Shown piece after piece: positions 45,228 through 55,100 of a stretch of DNA of 64,000 bases; the stretch's first letter is position 1; the number at the start of each line of letters is the position of its first letter. Source of the stretch: Aquimarina latercula DSM 2041. GTDB taxonomy: Bacteria > Bacteroidota > Bacteroidia > Flavobacteriales > Flavobacteriaceae. The translations under genes were made by a program, and so were the position numbers. The stretch is taken from NCBI RefSeq assembly GCF_000430645.1, contig NZ_AUMK01000014.1, forward strand, positions 1 through 64,000. Reading direction: 5' to 3'. The notes beneath the pieces are model-generated. The model did not search any database. It worked only from the letters and a program-made list of their open reading frames with translations, and had not been told where the DNA came from.

Positions 45228-46646
45228 CTAATTTTGGAAAACAAACTCTCTCTTTTCTCCATTACGATCAATTAAGCTGATAGTAATGTCTTCTTCTGGA
45301 TATTTGCTTTCTATAATTTGTTTTACTTGTAAAACATCTTTTACCTTTTTGCTGTCTATCTCACTTATAATTAAGCCTTCTAGATTATATCGTTGCATTT
45401 TTGGACTTAGTGCTTTGCTGATGATTACTCCATGGTCCAAATCAAATTTCTTTAAATAGTCTGGATTTGGATTCGCTACTTCTACACCGACATCTTCAAT
45501 GCTATATCTTTGGATAACATATTTGGACAAAGTTACAGGTACATTAAGTTCTTCATTTTCTCTAATTATTTTCACATTAATAATGTCATTAGGACTTTTG
45601 CTATTTACATAACCTGTTAGGTCGGCAAACTTCTTAATTCTTAATCCATCTATTTCCTTAATAACATCACCTTCTTTTAATCCAGCCTTCTTAGCGCCAC
45701 TATCTTCACCTACATTTGTAATGATAACACCTTGAGTTTCATTAATGTTATATTTTTCCATTACCTGTTTAGTAAGATTATCTCCGTTTATACCTAATAT
45801 TCCTCTTTGTACATCTCCAAATTCTAATATATCTTCCACAATTTTTCGAGCATTATTAGAGGGTACAGCAAAAGCATATCCTACATAACTTCCGGTTTGT
45901 GATGTAATTGCTGTGTTTATACCTATTAGTTCTCCTCGTATATTTACTAAAGCCCCACCGCTATTTCCTGGATTGATGGCTGCATCTGTTTGTATAAATG
46001 ATTGGAAATTGCCATCATATTCATTTAAATCTCTTGATTTGGCACTAATTATACCAGCAGTAACCGTAGATGTAAGGTTAAAAGGGTTACCAACTGCCAA
46101 CACCCATTCTCCAATTTTTGCTGTATTTGAATTTCCGAAAGGGATATAGGATAATTTTTCATCGGAGTCGATTTTAATTAATGCAATATCTGATTGTGGA
46201 GCAGTGCCTATTACCTCTGCCTTATATGATTTATTATTGTTTAATGTAACTTCTAAATCAGTGGCACCATCTATTACATGATTGTTTGTAACTATGTATC
46301 CATCTTCTGTAATAATAACACCAGATCCAGCACCTTGAATCTTTCTTTCGGTAGTTCCTCCATTTCTAAAGTATTCCATCAGATTCCTTGGTGTCTTGGA
46401 AATTCCATATTGTTTAACGTGAACAACGGCATTTACTGTTTTTTCTGCAGCAACAGTAAAATCAACATTGGTGCCCGCAGTATTTATGTTAGTTGCAGTA
46501 TACGCGGTTGGGATTAAATTTGTTTTTTGTGTGGTCTCATTTTTAGTAATAACAACCGCTTCAGGTTCGAGAAACATTTTATATGCTCCCAATGTCATTA
46601 CTCCTGCTAAAATAGCTACAACCAATAAGCTAAAAAATCTTTTCAT
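45228..46646 (-). CDS. DegP/DegQ-type periplasmic serine protease (Do-like)
   Basis: 472 aa. Membrane-anchoring or signal segment (1-22), trypsin-like domain with the triad His (TNNHVID), Asp (QSDIALIK) and Ser (NPGNSGGALV), then two PDZ domains (the first with GILGINGDNL and AGLKEGDVIKEIDG, the second from about 390). Quality control of envelope proteins. Monocistronic; three T-rich bases before its start carry no exact -7 box. Confidence 0.93.
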   Translation of the reverse strand: MKRFFSLLVVAILAGVMTLGAYKMFLEPEAVVITKNETTQKTNLIPTAYTATNINTAGTNVDFTVAAEKTVNAVVHVKQYGISKTPRNLMEYFRNGGTTERKIQGAGSGVIITEDGYIVTNNHVIDGATDLEVTLNNNKSYKAEVIGTAPQSDIALIKIDSDEKLSYIPFGNSNTAKIGEWVLAVGNPFNLTSTVTAGIISAKSRDLNEYDGNFQSFIQTDAAINPGNSGGALVNIRGELIGINTAITSQTGSYVGYAFAVPSNNARKIVEDILEFGDVQRGILGINGDNLTKQVMEKYNINETQGVIITNVGEDSGAKKAGLKEGDVIKEIDGLRIKKFADLTGYVNSKSPNDIINVKIIRENEELNVPVTLSKYVIQRYSIEDVGVEVANPNPDYLKKFDLDHGVIISKALSPKMQRYNLEGLIISEIDSKKVKDVLQVKQIIESKYPEEDITISLIDRNGEKREFVFQN

Positions 46647-46781
46647 CTTCTTTTCTTTTTTCGTTTAATTTGACTAGTACTATAATATAGACTCTTAATA
46701 ACTATTAAAATTACAACTATAGTATATTTTTTTTAGATATTTAACGGACCATTAACAACGATTATATGTTTACTTTCTTTG

Positions 46782-46789
46782 TACCTTTG
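46782..46789 (+). promoter_or_regulatory. dapF promoter (-7 box)
   Basis: TACCTTTG, followed by C, is the commonest form of the flavobacterial -7 box. The dapF ATG at 46812 is 22 bases downstream. No exact TTTG at -33. Confidence 0.65.
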
Positions 46790-46811
46790 CTCTTTATAAT
46801 TGAATAAAATA

Positions 46812-47597
46812 ATGAACCTTACTTTTTATAAATATCAAGGTACCGGTAATGATTTTGTAATCATTGATAATAGAGAATCAATTTTGTCCAAAAATAATAC
46901 CAAATTATTCGCAAGACTTTGTGACAGAAAATTTGGAATAGGAGCAGACGGTTTAATGTTGCTAGAACTTCCTCAAAATGAAGAAGATGATTTTACTATG
47001 GTGTATTTTAATGCAGACGGTAATGAGAGTACCATGTGTGGTAATGGAGGAAGGTGTTTGGTAGCTTTTGCAGCTTTTTTAGATGTAGTTGACGACAGGG
47101 CTACTTTTACCGCAATTGACGGAAAGCATAAGGCAGAAATAAAGAATGGGGTAGTTTATTTGCAAATGCAGGATGTTTCCAAAATCGAACAATATGATTC
47201 ACATTTGTTTTTAGATACCGGTTCTCCACACCATGTAACTATGGTAAATGATTTGGTTTCTTATGATGTTCCCAATATTGGTCGTGAAATTAGAAATGGA
47301 TCTCCGTATTTTGAGGAAGGAAGTAATGTCAATTTTGTGCAAAAAGAATCTGATGATTTATTTTCTGTACGTACTTATGAAAGAGGGGTAGAAGATGAGA
47401 CTTTATCATGTGGGACAGGTGTAACTGCAGTTGCATTATCTATGCATAGAACAAAAATGACGGATAAAGAAGAAGTTAGTGTAAAAACTCCTGGAGGTGA
47501 ATTAAGGGTAACTTTTAAGGAAACTATTAATGGTTATGAAGATATATTTCTTATTGGTCCAGCAGAACAAGTTTTTAAAGGAGAGATCACATGTTGA
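46812..47597 (+). CDS. dapF: Diaminopimelate epimerase
   Basis: 261 aa from the ATG at 46812 (a TTG frame adds four residues). Interconverts LL- and meso-diaminopimelate for lysine and peptidoglycan. Active-site cysteines are in GNESTMCGNGGRCLVAF and ETLSCGTGVTAVAL; the GNDFVIID start is canonical. First gene of an operon with a GNAT enzyme (7-base overlap) and mltG. Confidence 0.96.
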   Translation: MNLTFYKYQGTGNDFVIIDNRESILSKNNTKLFARLCDRKFGIGADGLMLLELPQNEEDDFTMVYFNADGNESTMCGNGGRCLVAFAAFLDVVDDRATFTAIDGKHKAEIKNGVVYLQMQDVSKIEQYDSHLFLDTGSPHHVTMVNDLVSYDVPNIGREIRNGSPYFEEGSNVNFVQKESDDLFSVRTYERGVEDETLSCGTGVTAVALSMHRTKMTDKEEVSVKTPGGELRVTFKETINGYEDIFLIGPAEQVFKGEITC

Positions 47598-48118
47598 CAT
47601 TAAAAGGTGAGCATATTTATCTGAGGGCATTAGAACCTGAAGATTTAGATTTTGTTTATTTAATTGAAAACGATGAGCAAATATGGGAGATGAGTACAAC
47701 TCAAACTCCTTACTCTAGATTTTTGATTAAACAATATTTAGAGAATGCACATCAGGATATTTATGATGCCAAACAATTACGACTCGTTATTTGTTCATAT
47801 GATGGAGCTACATTAGGACTTATTGATTTGTTCGATTTTAACCCAACTCACAATAGGGCAGGAGTAGGTATTCTAATAGCAGAAAAAGAGCACCGCGGAA
47901 AAGGATATGGTAAAGAAGCTCTACGCATTATTAAGAATTACGGTAAAACACACTTACGGTTACATCAATTATACGCTAACATTGCAGAAGATAATGTTGC
48001 AAGTATAAGGTTGTTTGAGAAAGAAGGGTTTATAAATATAGGAGTAAAGAAAGAATGGAACCTTGTATCTGGTATGTACAAGGATGAATTATTATATCAA
48101 CATATATATGTACATTAA
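47591..48118 (+). CDS. GNAT-family N-acetyltransferase
   Basis: 175 aa. The acetyl-CoA loop is AEKEHRGKGYGKEALRIIKNY and the C-terminal Asn motif NIAEDNVASIRLFEKEGF, as in RimJ/SpeG-like GNATs. Substrate unknown. Overlaps dapF upstream and mltG downstream, so co-translated. Confidence 0.9.
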   Translation: MLTLKGEHIYLRALEPEDLDFVYLIENDEQIWEMSTTQTPYSRFLIKQYLENAHQDIYDAKQLRLVICSYDGATLGLIDLFDFNPTHNRAGVGILIAEKEHRGKGYGKEALRIIKNYGKTHLRLHQLYANIAEDNVASIRLFEKEGFINIGVKKEWNLVSGMYKDELLYQHIYVH

Positions 48119-49151
48119 AAGAATATTATTAATAATAGCCTTAATTGGTTTAATAGGTGGTGGGTTGTTTGCGTATTATGTGTATCAGGCAGTTTTTTCT
48201 CCTAATACAAATTTTGATTCTGAAACTACAACAGTATTTATACCTTCGGGAACAATATATCCAGAATTAAGAAAAATTATACATCCTTTATTAAAAGACC
48301 CTTCCAGTTTTGATAAAATAGCTGCTAAAAAAGGGTATACTAATAAAGTGAAAGCAGGAAGGTATATCCTTAAAAAAGGATTAAACAATAATGAACTTGT
48401 AGGTTTATTGCGAAGTAAAAACACACCAATTCAACTAAGTTTTAATAATCAAGAAAGATTGGAAAACCTAGCGGCTAGAGTTGCTCAACAGATAGAGGCT
48501 GATAGTTTGTCTTTATTAAAAGCTTTTAAAGATGCGGATTTTATAGCTGAACAAGGTTTTACAATTGATAATGCACTAGCAATGTATGTTCCGAATAAAT
48601 ATGAGTTTTTTTGGAATACATCTGCTGAGCAGTTTAGAAGCCGAATGTTGAAAGAGTATAAACGGTTTTGGAATGATAATAGGACAAGTAAGGCGAAAAG
48701 TATTGGTTTAACATTTAATGAAATAACTACTATTGCTTCTGTTGTCCAAAAAGAGACAGCTAAGGTAGATGAACGACCAAGGGTGGCAGGAGTTTATATG
48801 AATAGATATAAAAATGGATGGAAACTCGATGCAGATCCAACAGTTATATACGCATTGAAAAAACATAGAGATGACTGGGATATGGTTATTAAAAGAGTAC
48901 TTTATAAAGATTTAGAGTTAGACAGTCCTTATAATACTTATAAGTACAGCACCTTACCTCCAGGACCTATTACTATGCCAGATATTTCTTCTATTGATGC
49001 AGTGCTTAATTATGAAAATCATGAGTACTACTTCTTTGTGGCTAATGTAGAAAACTTTGGATATCATAAGTTTGCTAAAACAATGGCTCAACACAATAGA
49101 AATAAAAAACAATACATCAATTGGATTAATAAACAAGGAGTAAATAGATAG
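48108..49151 (+). CDS. mltG: Endolytic transglycosylase MltG
   Basis: 347 aa from the ATG at 48108, which precedes an N-terminal membrane helix (ILLIIALIGLIGGGLFAYYVY). The YceG-like domain has the catalytic Glu in IASVVQKETAKVDERP and the signature KLDADPTVIYALKK, SPYNTYKYSTLPPGPI. It cleaves nascent glycan strands in the periplasm to limit chain length. The last gene of the dapF operon; a terminator follows. Confidence 0.94.
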   Translation: MYIKRILLIIALIGLIGGGLFAYYVYQAVFSPNTNFDSETTTVFIPSGTIYPELRKIIHPLLKDPSSFDKIAAKKGYTNKVKAGRYILKKGLNNNELVGLLRSKNTPIQLSFNNQERLENLAARVAQQIEADSLSLLKAFKDADFIAEQGFTIDNALAMYVPNKYEFFWNTSAEQFRSRMLKEYKRFWNDNRTSKAKSIGLTFNEITTIASVVQKETAKVDERPRVAGVYMNRYKNGWKLDADPTVIYALKKHRDDWDMVIKRVLYKDLELDSPYNTYKYSTLPPGPITMPDISSIDAVLNYENHEYYFFVANVENFGYHKFAKTMAQHNRNKKQYINWINKQGVNR

Positions 49152-49288
49152 AATTTCTAAGGTTCTTTTTGTAGGAAAAAATCATTCCGGATTGTAGATA
49201 AAAACGTTTTCTAGTGTTAACTTATCAACATTTTCTTTTCGAATCTTGTTAATTACCTAACAAACTTGTTGTGTGATTTTAATCGATC

Positions 49289-49334
49289 AAAACTCTTACT
49301 TTGACGTTTAAGTGCAATATTTAAGAGTTTTTTT
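49289..49334 (+). terminator. Probable terminator of the dapF-mltG operon
   Basis: AAAACTCTTA (49289-49298) pairs with TAAGAGTTTT (49322-49331) over a 23-nt loop and runs into a T7 stretch. The large loop lowers confidence. The interval 49152-49437 holds nothing else recognised. Confidence 0.5.
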
Positions 49335-49437
49335 GACTTTTTAGCACTTTTTTTAACTCTTTTTTATGTGTAAACACCTGTTTTTCAGTATTATAATAAG
49401 TTTAACATGTTATAGTGCTTGGTTTGAAAAAAAGCTG

Positions 49438-49445
49438 TATATTTG
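49438..49445 (+). promoter_or_regulatory. Promoter of the transglycosylase-like gene
   Basis: TATATTTG followed by C fits the -7 box; a TTG at 49419-49421 gives a 16-bp spacer, a little short. The ATG at 49506 follows 60 bases later. Confidence 0.55.
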
Positions 49446-49505
49446 CACCGCAAAAATTTAAGTAGAGGGGAACATCTTTTTGATGTCTACTTAGAAATTT
49501 TTTAT

Positions 49506-50171
49506 ATGATAAAAAGGATAATTGGACTTTTTTTAATTCTTACAATCGGGGGAATCGTTTTAGTAAGTTTTAAACCAAAAAATAGCACAGATCTAAGCTC
49601 GTATAGTACCGCTGGATTAGATCTTTATTATATCGCTCCTAATTTTAATGAAATAGAGGATGATCTTGATTACAATGAAATTAACGATGATCTAATAAGT
49701 AATTTCGTTTATCCAGAGTTAGGTAAGTCGTATGTAGGTTTTAAAGAAGCTGTAGCTTTTAAAGAGTCTAGAGGAGACTACGGTGTTGTAAATCAATTTG
49801 GATACATGGGAAAGTATCAATTTGGTATAGGAACTCTTCAGTTGATCGGTATAAAAAATAAAAATATTTTTCTTTCTACTCCAGAATTACAGGAAAGAGC
49901 ATTTTATGCAAACCTTTCTAGGAATAAATGGATTTTACGCAGAGATCTTAAATGGTTTGCTGGTAAAAGAATGAATGGTATTATGATTACGGAGTCTGGT
50001 GTACTTGCTGCAGCACACCTTGCAGGACCAGGTGCAGTGAAAAAATATCTTCGCAGCGGTGGAGTAGATGGTTTTGCTGATGCTTTTGGTACAACAATCC
50101 GATATTACATGAAGCGTTTTTCTGGGTTTGATACATCGTTCGTTGTTCCTAATAGAAAGGCAAAAGCTTAA
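49506..50171 (+). CDS. SLT-like peptidoglycan lytic transglycosylase-type protein
   Basis: 221 aa from the ATG at 49506, which starts a membrane anchor or signal (MIKRIIGLFLILTIGGIVLVS); the longer TTG frame overlaps the promoter. Middle domain: FKEAVAFKESRGDYGVVNQFGYMGKYQFGIGTLQ resembles a lysozyme-like SLT fold with Glu in KESRG as the likely acid. Anchored or secreted, acting on cell wall (inference). Transcribed alone. Confidence 0.75.
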   Translation: MIKRIIGLFLILTIGGIVLVSFKPKNSTDLSSYSTAGLDLYYIAPNFNEIEDDLDYNEINDDLISNFVYPELGKSYVGFKEAVAFKESRGDYGVVNQFGYMGKYQFGIGTLQLIGIKNKNIFLSTPELQERAFYANLSRNKWILRRDLKWFAGKRMNGIMITESGVLAAAHLAGPGAVKKYLRSGGVDGFADAFGTTIRYYMKRFSGFDTSFVVPNRKAKA

Positions 50172-50177
50172 TTTTTA

Positions 50178-50909
50178 CTAGAAATCTCTTTGGATAATAA
50201 ATATTGTAGGTTTTTTGTGTAATTCAATTTGCTCATTCTTCCATCCTTCTACAGTTTTAGTTTTTATATACTCTGTAGTTAACGTGATATCACTTGCGAT
50301 ACATAATCTAGTATTTTGATTAAGAATGGCTAATAAGTCGGCTAACATTTTATCATTTCTGTAAGGAGTTTCTATAAAAATTTGAGCTTGATTTTTTTCA
50401 AGAGAATTTTTTTCAAGAAACTTAATAGTAGATTTTCTTTCGTTTTTATCAATTGGCAGATAACCGTTAAAGCTGAAATTTTGTCCATTCATACCACTAC
50501 TCATCATAGCCAGAAATATAGATGATGGTCCAACTAGAGGTGTTACTTGAATTCCTTTTTCGTGTGCTAACCTTACTACTTCTGCTCCTGGGTCAGCAAT
50601 ACCGGGACATCCAGCATCTGATAATAATCCAATAGATTCTCCATTGAGGCAGGGAGCTAAGTAATTTGGTATTTCAGAAGCATCAGTGTATTTGTTTACT
50701 GAATGAATAATTAAGGATCGTTGTGATTTGCTAGGGCTTACTTTTTTTATAAAGCGTCTTGCGGGTTTTTCGTTTTCAACGATGTAATGATTTACTTGTT
50801 CTAGTACTTTTTTTATAGAGATAGGTAGTACTTCTAATGGTACGTCGTCTCCTAATCTAGTTGGGATTAAATATAATTTTCCTTTAGGATCTAGGGGTTT
50901 TGATTCCAT
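50178..50909 (-). CDS. RsmI-family SAM-dependent methyltransferase (divergent)
   Basis: 243 aa. Tetrapyrrole-methylase fold as in RsmI (16S rRNA C1402 ribose methylation): start GKLYLIPTRLGDD, the loop LLSDAGCPGIADPGAEVV, VTPLVGPSSIFLAMMSSG and FIETPYRNDKML. It differs from canonical RsmI in the first motif (IPTRLGD instead of VPTPIGN), so it may be a second, divergent paralogue. It converges on the gene at 49506, 6 bases away. Confidence 0.85.
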   Translation of the reverse strand: MESKPLDPKGKLYLIPTRLGDDVPLEVLPISIKKVLEQVNHYIVENEKPARRFIKKVSPSKSQRSLIIHSVNKYTDASEIPNYLAPCLNGESIGLLSDAGCPGIADPGAEVVRLAHEKGIQVTPLVGPSSIFLAMMSSGMNGQNFSFNGYLPIDKNERKSTIKFLEKNSLEKNQAQIFIETPYRNDKMLADLLAILNQNTRLCIASDITLTTEYIKTKTVEGWKNEQIELHKKPTIFIIQRDF

Positions 50910-51116
50910 AATGTTTATTTAGTAGCTAATTTTTGATTAATTGAATTTTGTGTGCTATTCTTAGGGTTTGTGATCCAGATGATGAATTTGGATATGCTTT
51001 GGAAATAATGTGGGTATTGGTGAAAAGTTAATTTTGTTTTCAAAGAATAGTATATTTAAATTAGGTTAACTGTTTCTAAATATACAAAAACTTTGTTTTC
51101 TAGGCTAGGTCTCTTT

Positions 51117-51569
51117 TTATAGCTTTGTAACAATATGGTCACATGCTTTATCTAGCATTTGATAAACATTTTCAAAACCCTGATCTCCTCCATAATACGG
51201 ATCTGGAACATCTAGATTTTGATACGGTTGTAATTCGTTTAAAATTAACTTTACTTTTTTACGATCTTCTTCATTACGAGAAAGTTTTATTATGTTTTGG
51301 TAGTTAGAATTATCCATTGGATAGATGAAATCGTAATGATCAAAGTCACTGACTTTAAACTGAGCAGCTCTTTGATTTGTAATATCTATCCCATGTTTTC
51401 TGGCAGTTTCAATAGATCTTCTGTCTGGTTGTTCTCTAATATGGTAATTGCTTGTGCCGCTTGAATCTACTTGAAATTTTTCAGAATCTAGTTTAGATGC
51501 TAGAATGCCTTCTGCTAAGGGAGACCTGCATATGTTTCCTAGACATACCATTAAGATCTTAACTTTCAT
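51117..51569 (-). CDS. Low-molecular-weight protein tyrosine phosphatase
   Basis: 150 aa. Active-site P-loop CLGNICRS (CX5RS) at the N-terminus and the general-acid Asp in VPDPYYGG. Cytoplasmic; dephosphorylates Tyr-phosphorylated proteins. Starts 13 bases after dnaA, an operon seen in Flavobacteriia. The upstream intergenic 50910-51116 holds nothing recognised. Confidence 0.92.
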   Translation of the reverse strand: MKVKILMVCLGNICRSPLAEGILASKLDSEKFQVDSSGTSNYHIREQPDRRSIETARKHGIDITNQRAAQFKVSDFDHYDFIYPMDNSNYQNIIKLSRNEEDRKKVKLILNELQPYQNLDVPDPYYGGDQGFENVYQMLDKACDHIVTKL

Positions 51570-51582
51570 GTAAATCAGGATT

Positions 51583-53010
51583 TTAGAGGGTAAGCTTCTT
51601 ACCTAGATCTTCTACGTATTTTCTAAATTGCTTATCTGTAGAGGATAAGTTGTCAACAGTTTTGCAAGCATGAAGTACAGTAGCGTGATCTCTTTTTCCT
51701 ATTTGTGTTCCAATACTTGCTAATGAAGCCTTTGTTAGCTTCTTAGCAAAGAACATGGCTAACTGTCTTGCTTGTACTATATGACGTTTACGTGTTTTGG
51801 ATTGTAATGTTTCTACATCCATTTGAAAATAGTCACTAACTACTTTTTGTATGTAGTCTATGGATACTTCTCGTTTTGTGTTTTTAACATAATTGTCTAC
51901 AATAGCTTTTGCAAGATCTATTGTGATATCCTTTTTGTTGAAAGAGGAGTGAGCAATTAATGATATAATAGCGCCTTCTAATTCGCGGATATTGGTTTTT
52001 ATGTTGTTTGCTAAAAACTCCACAATATCTTCAGGCATCTCTACACCGTCACGATAAAGTTTGTTTTTTATAATTGAGATTCTTGTTTCAAAATCTGGTT
52101 GATGCAGCTCTGCAGATAATCCCCATTTAAAACGTGAAAGTAATCGTTGTTCAATATCCTGCATGTCTACAGGAGCTTTGTCACTAGTAAGAATTACTTG
52201 TTTACCGTTTTGATGTAGGTGATTAAATATATGAAAGAATACATCTTGTGTTCCAGCTTTTCCCGATAATAGTTGAATGTCATCTACTATTAATACATCG
52301 ATGATTTGATAAAAATGAATAAAATCATTTCTATTATTCTTTTTTACAGACTCGATGTACTGCTGAGTGAATTTTTCAGCAGAAATATATAAGACTGTTT
52401 TTTCGGGATAATTATCTTTAATGTTAACTCCAATGGCATGAGCTAGGTGGGTTTTACCTAATCCTACTCCTCCAAAAATTAATAAAGGGTTAAAAGAAGT
52501 ACCTCCAGGTTTGTTAGCAACAGCCATTCCTGCTGATCTTGCTAGTCTGTTAGAGTCTCCTTCTAAGAAATTTTCAAAATTATAACTTGGATTTAACTGA
52601 GATTCAATTTTTACATTTCTAATTCCAGGAATTACAAATGGGTTTTTTAATTCAGGATTTTTGCTTTTGATTGGCACATCAACTTCCTGAGAGCTCACTG
52701 CTTTTCTATTAGCACTAGGAATCTTTTCAGTAAATGGTTTTTTGTTACCATACGTATTTTCCATTTTAATAATGTATACCAACTTTGCAGTTTCTCCTAG
52801 TTCTCTGGTTAAAGATACTTTAAGAAGGTTTACGTAGTGTTCTTCTAGCCACTCATAAAAAAACTTACTGGGTACTTGAATACTCAAAGCGCTATCCGTA
52901 AGCTTTACAGCTTTAATAGGTTCAAACCAGGTTTTAAAAGCTTGCGGGGTAATGTTATCCTCTATAAAAGACAGACAATTATCCCAAACTGATTGCGCAG
53001 TTATATTCAT
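51583..53010 (-). CDS. dnaA: Chromosomal replication initiator DnaA
   Basis: 475 aa. N-terminal DnaB-contact domain, AAA+ domain with Walker A (GGVGLGKTHLAHAIG) and Walker B (VLIVDDIQ), and the C-terminal DnaA-box-binding helix (IGKRDHATVLHACKTVDNL). Opens the origin. No clear TTATCCACA-type DnaA boxes were seen next to the gene, so the origin is probably not here. The upstream gap to 53202 is divergent. Confidence 0.97.
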   Translation of the reverse strand: MNITAQSVWDNCLSFIEDNITPQAFKTWFEPIKAVKLTDSALSIQVPSKFFYEWLEEHYVNLLKVSLTRELGETAKLVYIIKMENTYGNKKPFTEKIPSANRKAVSSQEVDVPIKSKNPELKNPFVIPGIRNVKIESQLNPSYNFENFLEGDSNRLARSAGMAVANKPGGTSFNPLLIFGGVGLGKTHLAHAIGVNIKDNYPEKTVLYISAEKFTQQYIESVKKNNRNDFIHFYQIIDVLIVDDIQLLSGKAGTQDVFFHIFNHLHQNGKQVILTSDKAPVDMQDIEQRLLSRFKWGLSAELHQPDFETRISIIKNKLYRDGVEMPEDIVEFLANNIKTNIRELEGAIISLIAHSSFNKKDITIDLAKAIVDNYVKNTKREVSIDYIQKVVSDYFQMDVETLQSKTRKRHIVQARQLAMFFAKKLTKASLASIGTQIGKRDHATVLHACKTVDNLSSTDKQFRKYVEDLGKKLTL

Positions 53011-53201
53011 TAGAGTGGTTAGATTACTTTTATTAGGTTATTAACGGAAAATTGTTGAAAAAGTTCCTTCTTTTTTTGCAAGACAAATATGTGAACAAAA
53101 AATGTAAAAAAAAAACGATTTTGGGGTTGAATTTTAATTATTTTTTTCGCATACTTAGATAATTGCAATTTTATATTAATCATACTTTTTTAATAAAATA
53201 A

Positions 53202-53624
53202 ATGTCAATCAGTTCAGAAACATCATTTAAAGTTAGGTATTCCGAAACCGATCAAATGGGAGTAGTCCATCACGGTAACTACGCACAATATTTAGAGTTA
53301 GCCCGTATTGATTGGCTATCAAGACTGGGTGTTTCCTATAAATCAATGGAAGAAAGCGGTATTATGCTTCCTGTTTTTACATTAGATTTTAAATTTAAGA
53401 AATCTGCATTCTTTGACGACGAATTAACTGTTAAAACTTTTTTAAAGAAAATTCCTACAGTTCGTATCATTTTTGACTACAAAATTTACAATCAAGATGA
53501 AGAATTGTTAACAATTGCTTCTTCAACATTGGTATTTGTAGATGCCGAAACCAGAAAACCAATTTTATGCCCACCTTACTTACTAAACATAATAGAAAAA
53601 GAGTTTAATCGTCTACTCGTTTAA
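53202..53624 (+). CDS. Acyl-CoA thioesterase (4HBT / YbgC-like)
   Basis: 140 aa, hotdog fold. The catalytic Asp is in RYSETDQMGVVHHGNY, and YLELARIDWLSRLG follows as in YbgC-type thioesterases. Hydrolyses acyl-CoA thioesters; substrate unknown. It overlaps the convergent gene at 53605 by 20 bases. Confidence 0.9.
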   Translation: MSISSETSFKVRYSETDQMGVVHHGNYAQYLELARIDWLSRLGVSYKSMEESGIMLPVFTLDFKFKKSAFFDDELTVKTFLKKIPTVRIIFDYKIYNQDEELLTIASSTLVFVDAETRKPILCPPYLLNIIEKEFNRLLV

Positions 53625-54219
53625 TTTCTACTCCGTACAACGTAGAGAAAAGATCATTTATTTCATTAGCTATTGTTTTTCTTACAGAAATAAACATTTT
53701 ACAGTCTAATTCTAATTTTTGATTGGTAATTTTAAGTTGACGCTCCTTTATAATTCGCATAACTTTGTTCATGTTTTTATATTCGAAAGTGATACAGAAT
53801 TTAATATCGATTGTTTTTTCTAAAATATTAGAAGATTGAAGAGATAATTGTGCTGCTGTTCTATAAGCGTTAATTAACCCTCCAACACCAAGCTTAACAC
53901 CACCAAAATATCTAACAACTACTATTAAGATATTTGTGACTTGAAAGGATTGAATTTGTCCATAAATTGGTTGGCCTGCTGAGTTAGAAGGTTCTCCATC
54001 ATCATTACTTCTGTATTTTATGTTTTCGGTGCCAAGTTGCCAAGCATAACACCAATGTCTAGCAGCATGATGTTGTTTTTTTAATGATTCTATGATTGAT
54101 TTTACTTCTTCTTCCGAAATTATAGGAAATGAGTATCCAAAGAATTTACTGTTCTTGTCCTTAAATAAAACCTCTTCTCCTGGCTCAGTTATTGTCTTGT
54201 AAGTGTCTGTAGTGTTCAA
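53605..54219 (-). CDS. YigZ/IMPACT-family protein
   Basis: 204 aa. The IMPACT domain has HHAARHWCYAWQLG, SNDDGEPSNSAGQPI and VRYFGGVKLGVGGLINAYR. Family members bind ribosome-linked partners or are of unknown function. Last gene of the ribD operon, 11 bases after the transporter gene. Its 3' end overlaps the thioesterase gene. Confidence 0.9.
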   Translation of the reverse strand: MNTTDTYKTITEPGEEVLFKDKNSKFFGYSFPIISEEEVKSIIESLKKQHHAARHWCYAWQLGTENIKYRSNDDGEPSNSAGQPIYGQIQSFQVTNILIVVVRYFGGVKLGVGGLINAYRTAAQLSLQSSNILEKTIDIKFCITFEYKNMNKVMRIIKERQLKITNQKLELDCKMFISVRKTIANEINDLFSTLYGVEIKRVDD

Positions 54220-54230
54220 TTCTTTTGATA

Positions 54231-55100
54231 TTAAATAGAAAAAGTAACTAATAAAATACTTATAACTGCTAGTATAATCCCTATCCAGTTTCTTTGAATT
54301 AATTTTTCTTTAAAAAAGAAAATTCCAGCAAATGTAGACACTAATAAAATGGCAACATTGTTAATTATAAAGATAGTAGAACTATCCATATTAGGATTAC
54401 GTAATGCTTGAATCAAAAAATATATTGAAAAATAGTTTGGGATACCTAGGCAAATTCCTGCGATAATATTTTTAATAGATACTTTTAATTTAGAAGTAAT
54501 TGCTTTATAAATTAATACAAATACTCCTATTATTGCTGCAAAACCAAAAATAGATGATGAAAAAATTGCTGTATCTATTTCAGAAACGTAATTCTTTTCC
54601 ATAAACTTTAGACTTGTATCTATGATACCACTTCCTATAAAAACTAGAAAAGGGTAAATTAGATTTTCTTTTTTTATAGAAATCCCATCGTTAGTTTTTA
54701 TCGAGGTCATATAAACAGCAACTAAAGCTAATGTGATTCCTACTATTTTTAATATTCCAGTACTTTCTTTATATATAAGTATCCCGAATACAACAGGAAT
54801 AGCAACACTCATTTTAGTTGCTACAGCTGCTACTGATATACCACTCTTCTGAGTGGTAATTGCCATTAAGTTGAAGATTAATATAAAGATAAGCCCTAAG
54901 GCAATCGTTCCATAAAACCAATCAAATTTTATGATAGTTGTTATGGTGATCGGTTTAGGGTATGCGACTAATCCAGATAATGAAGCAACAATATAATTAA
55001 TGATAATTGCCTGTAATGTGTCTACGTTGTATTTAGAGAATAATTTAAAAGTTATTAAAATCCAACTAGAGGCGAGTATACTTAGTAATAGATATATCAA
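54231..55100 (-). CDS. EamA/DMT-family transporter
   Basis: 289 aa. About ten membrane helices in two EamA-like halves (LLSILASSWILITFKLF near the start, IISVAVISILL-type helices at the end: WIGIILAVISILLVTFSI). Exports or imports small metabolites; substrate unknown. Overlaps the HAD gene by 4 bases, in the ribD operon. Confidence 0.88.
   Translation of the reverse strand: MIYLLLSILASSWILITFKLFSKYNVDTLQAIIINYIVASLSGLVAYPKPITITTIIKFDWFYGTIALGLIFILIFNLMAITTQKSGISVAAVATKMSVAIPVVFGILIYKESTGILKIVGITLALVAVYMTSIKTNDGISIKKENLIYPFLVFIGSGIIDTSLKFMEKNYVSEIDTAIFSSSIFGFAAIIGVFVLIYKAITSKLKVSIKNIIAGICLGIPNYFSIYFLIQALRNPNMDSSTIFIINNVAILLVSTFAGIFFFKEKLIQRNWIGIILAVISILLVTFSI

Noticed and set aside
53011-53201. 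Replication origin next to dnaA
   Set aside because: No cluster of TTATCCACA-like boxes was seen around dnaA; many Bacteroidota origins are not beside dnaA.
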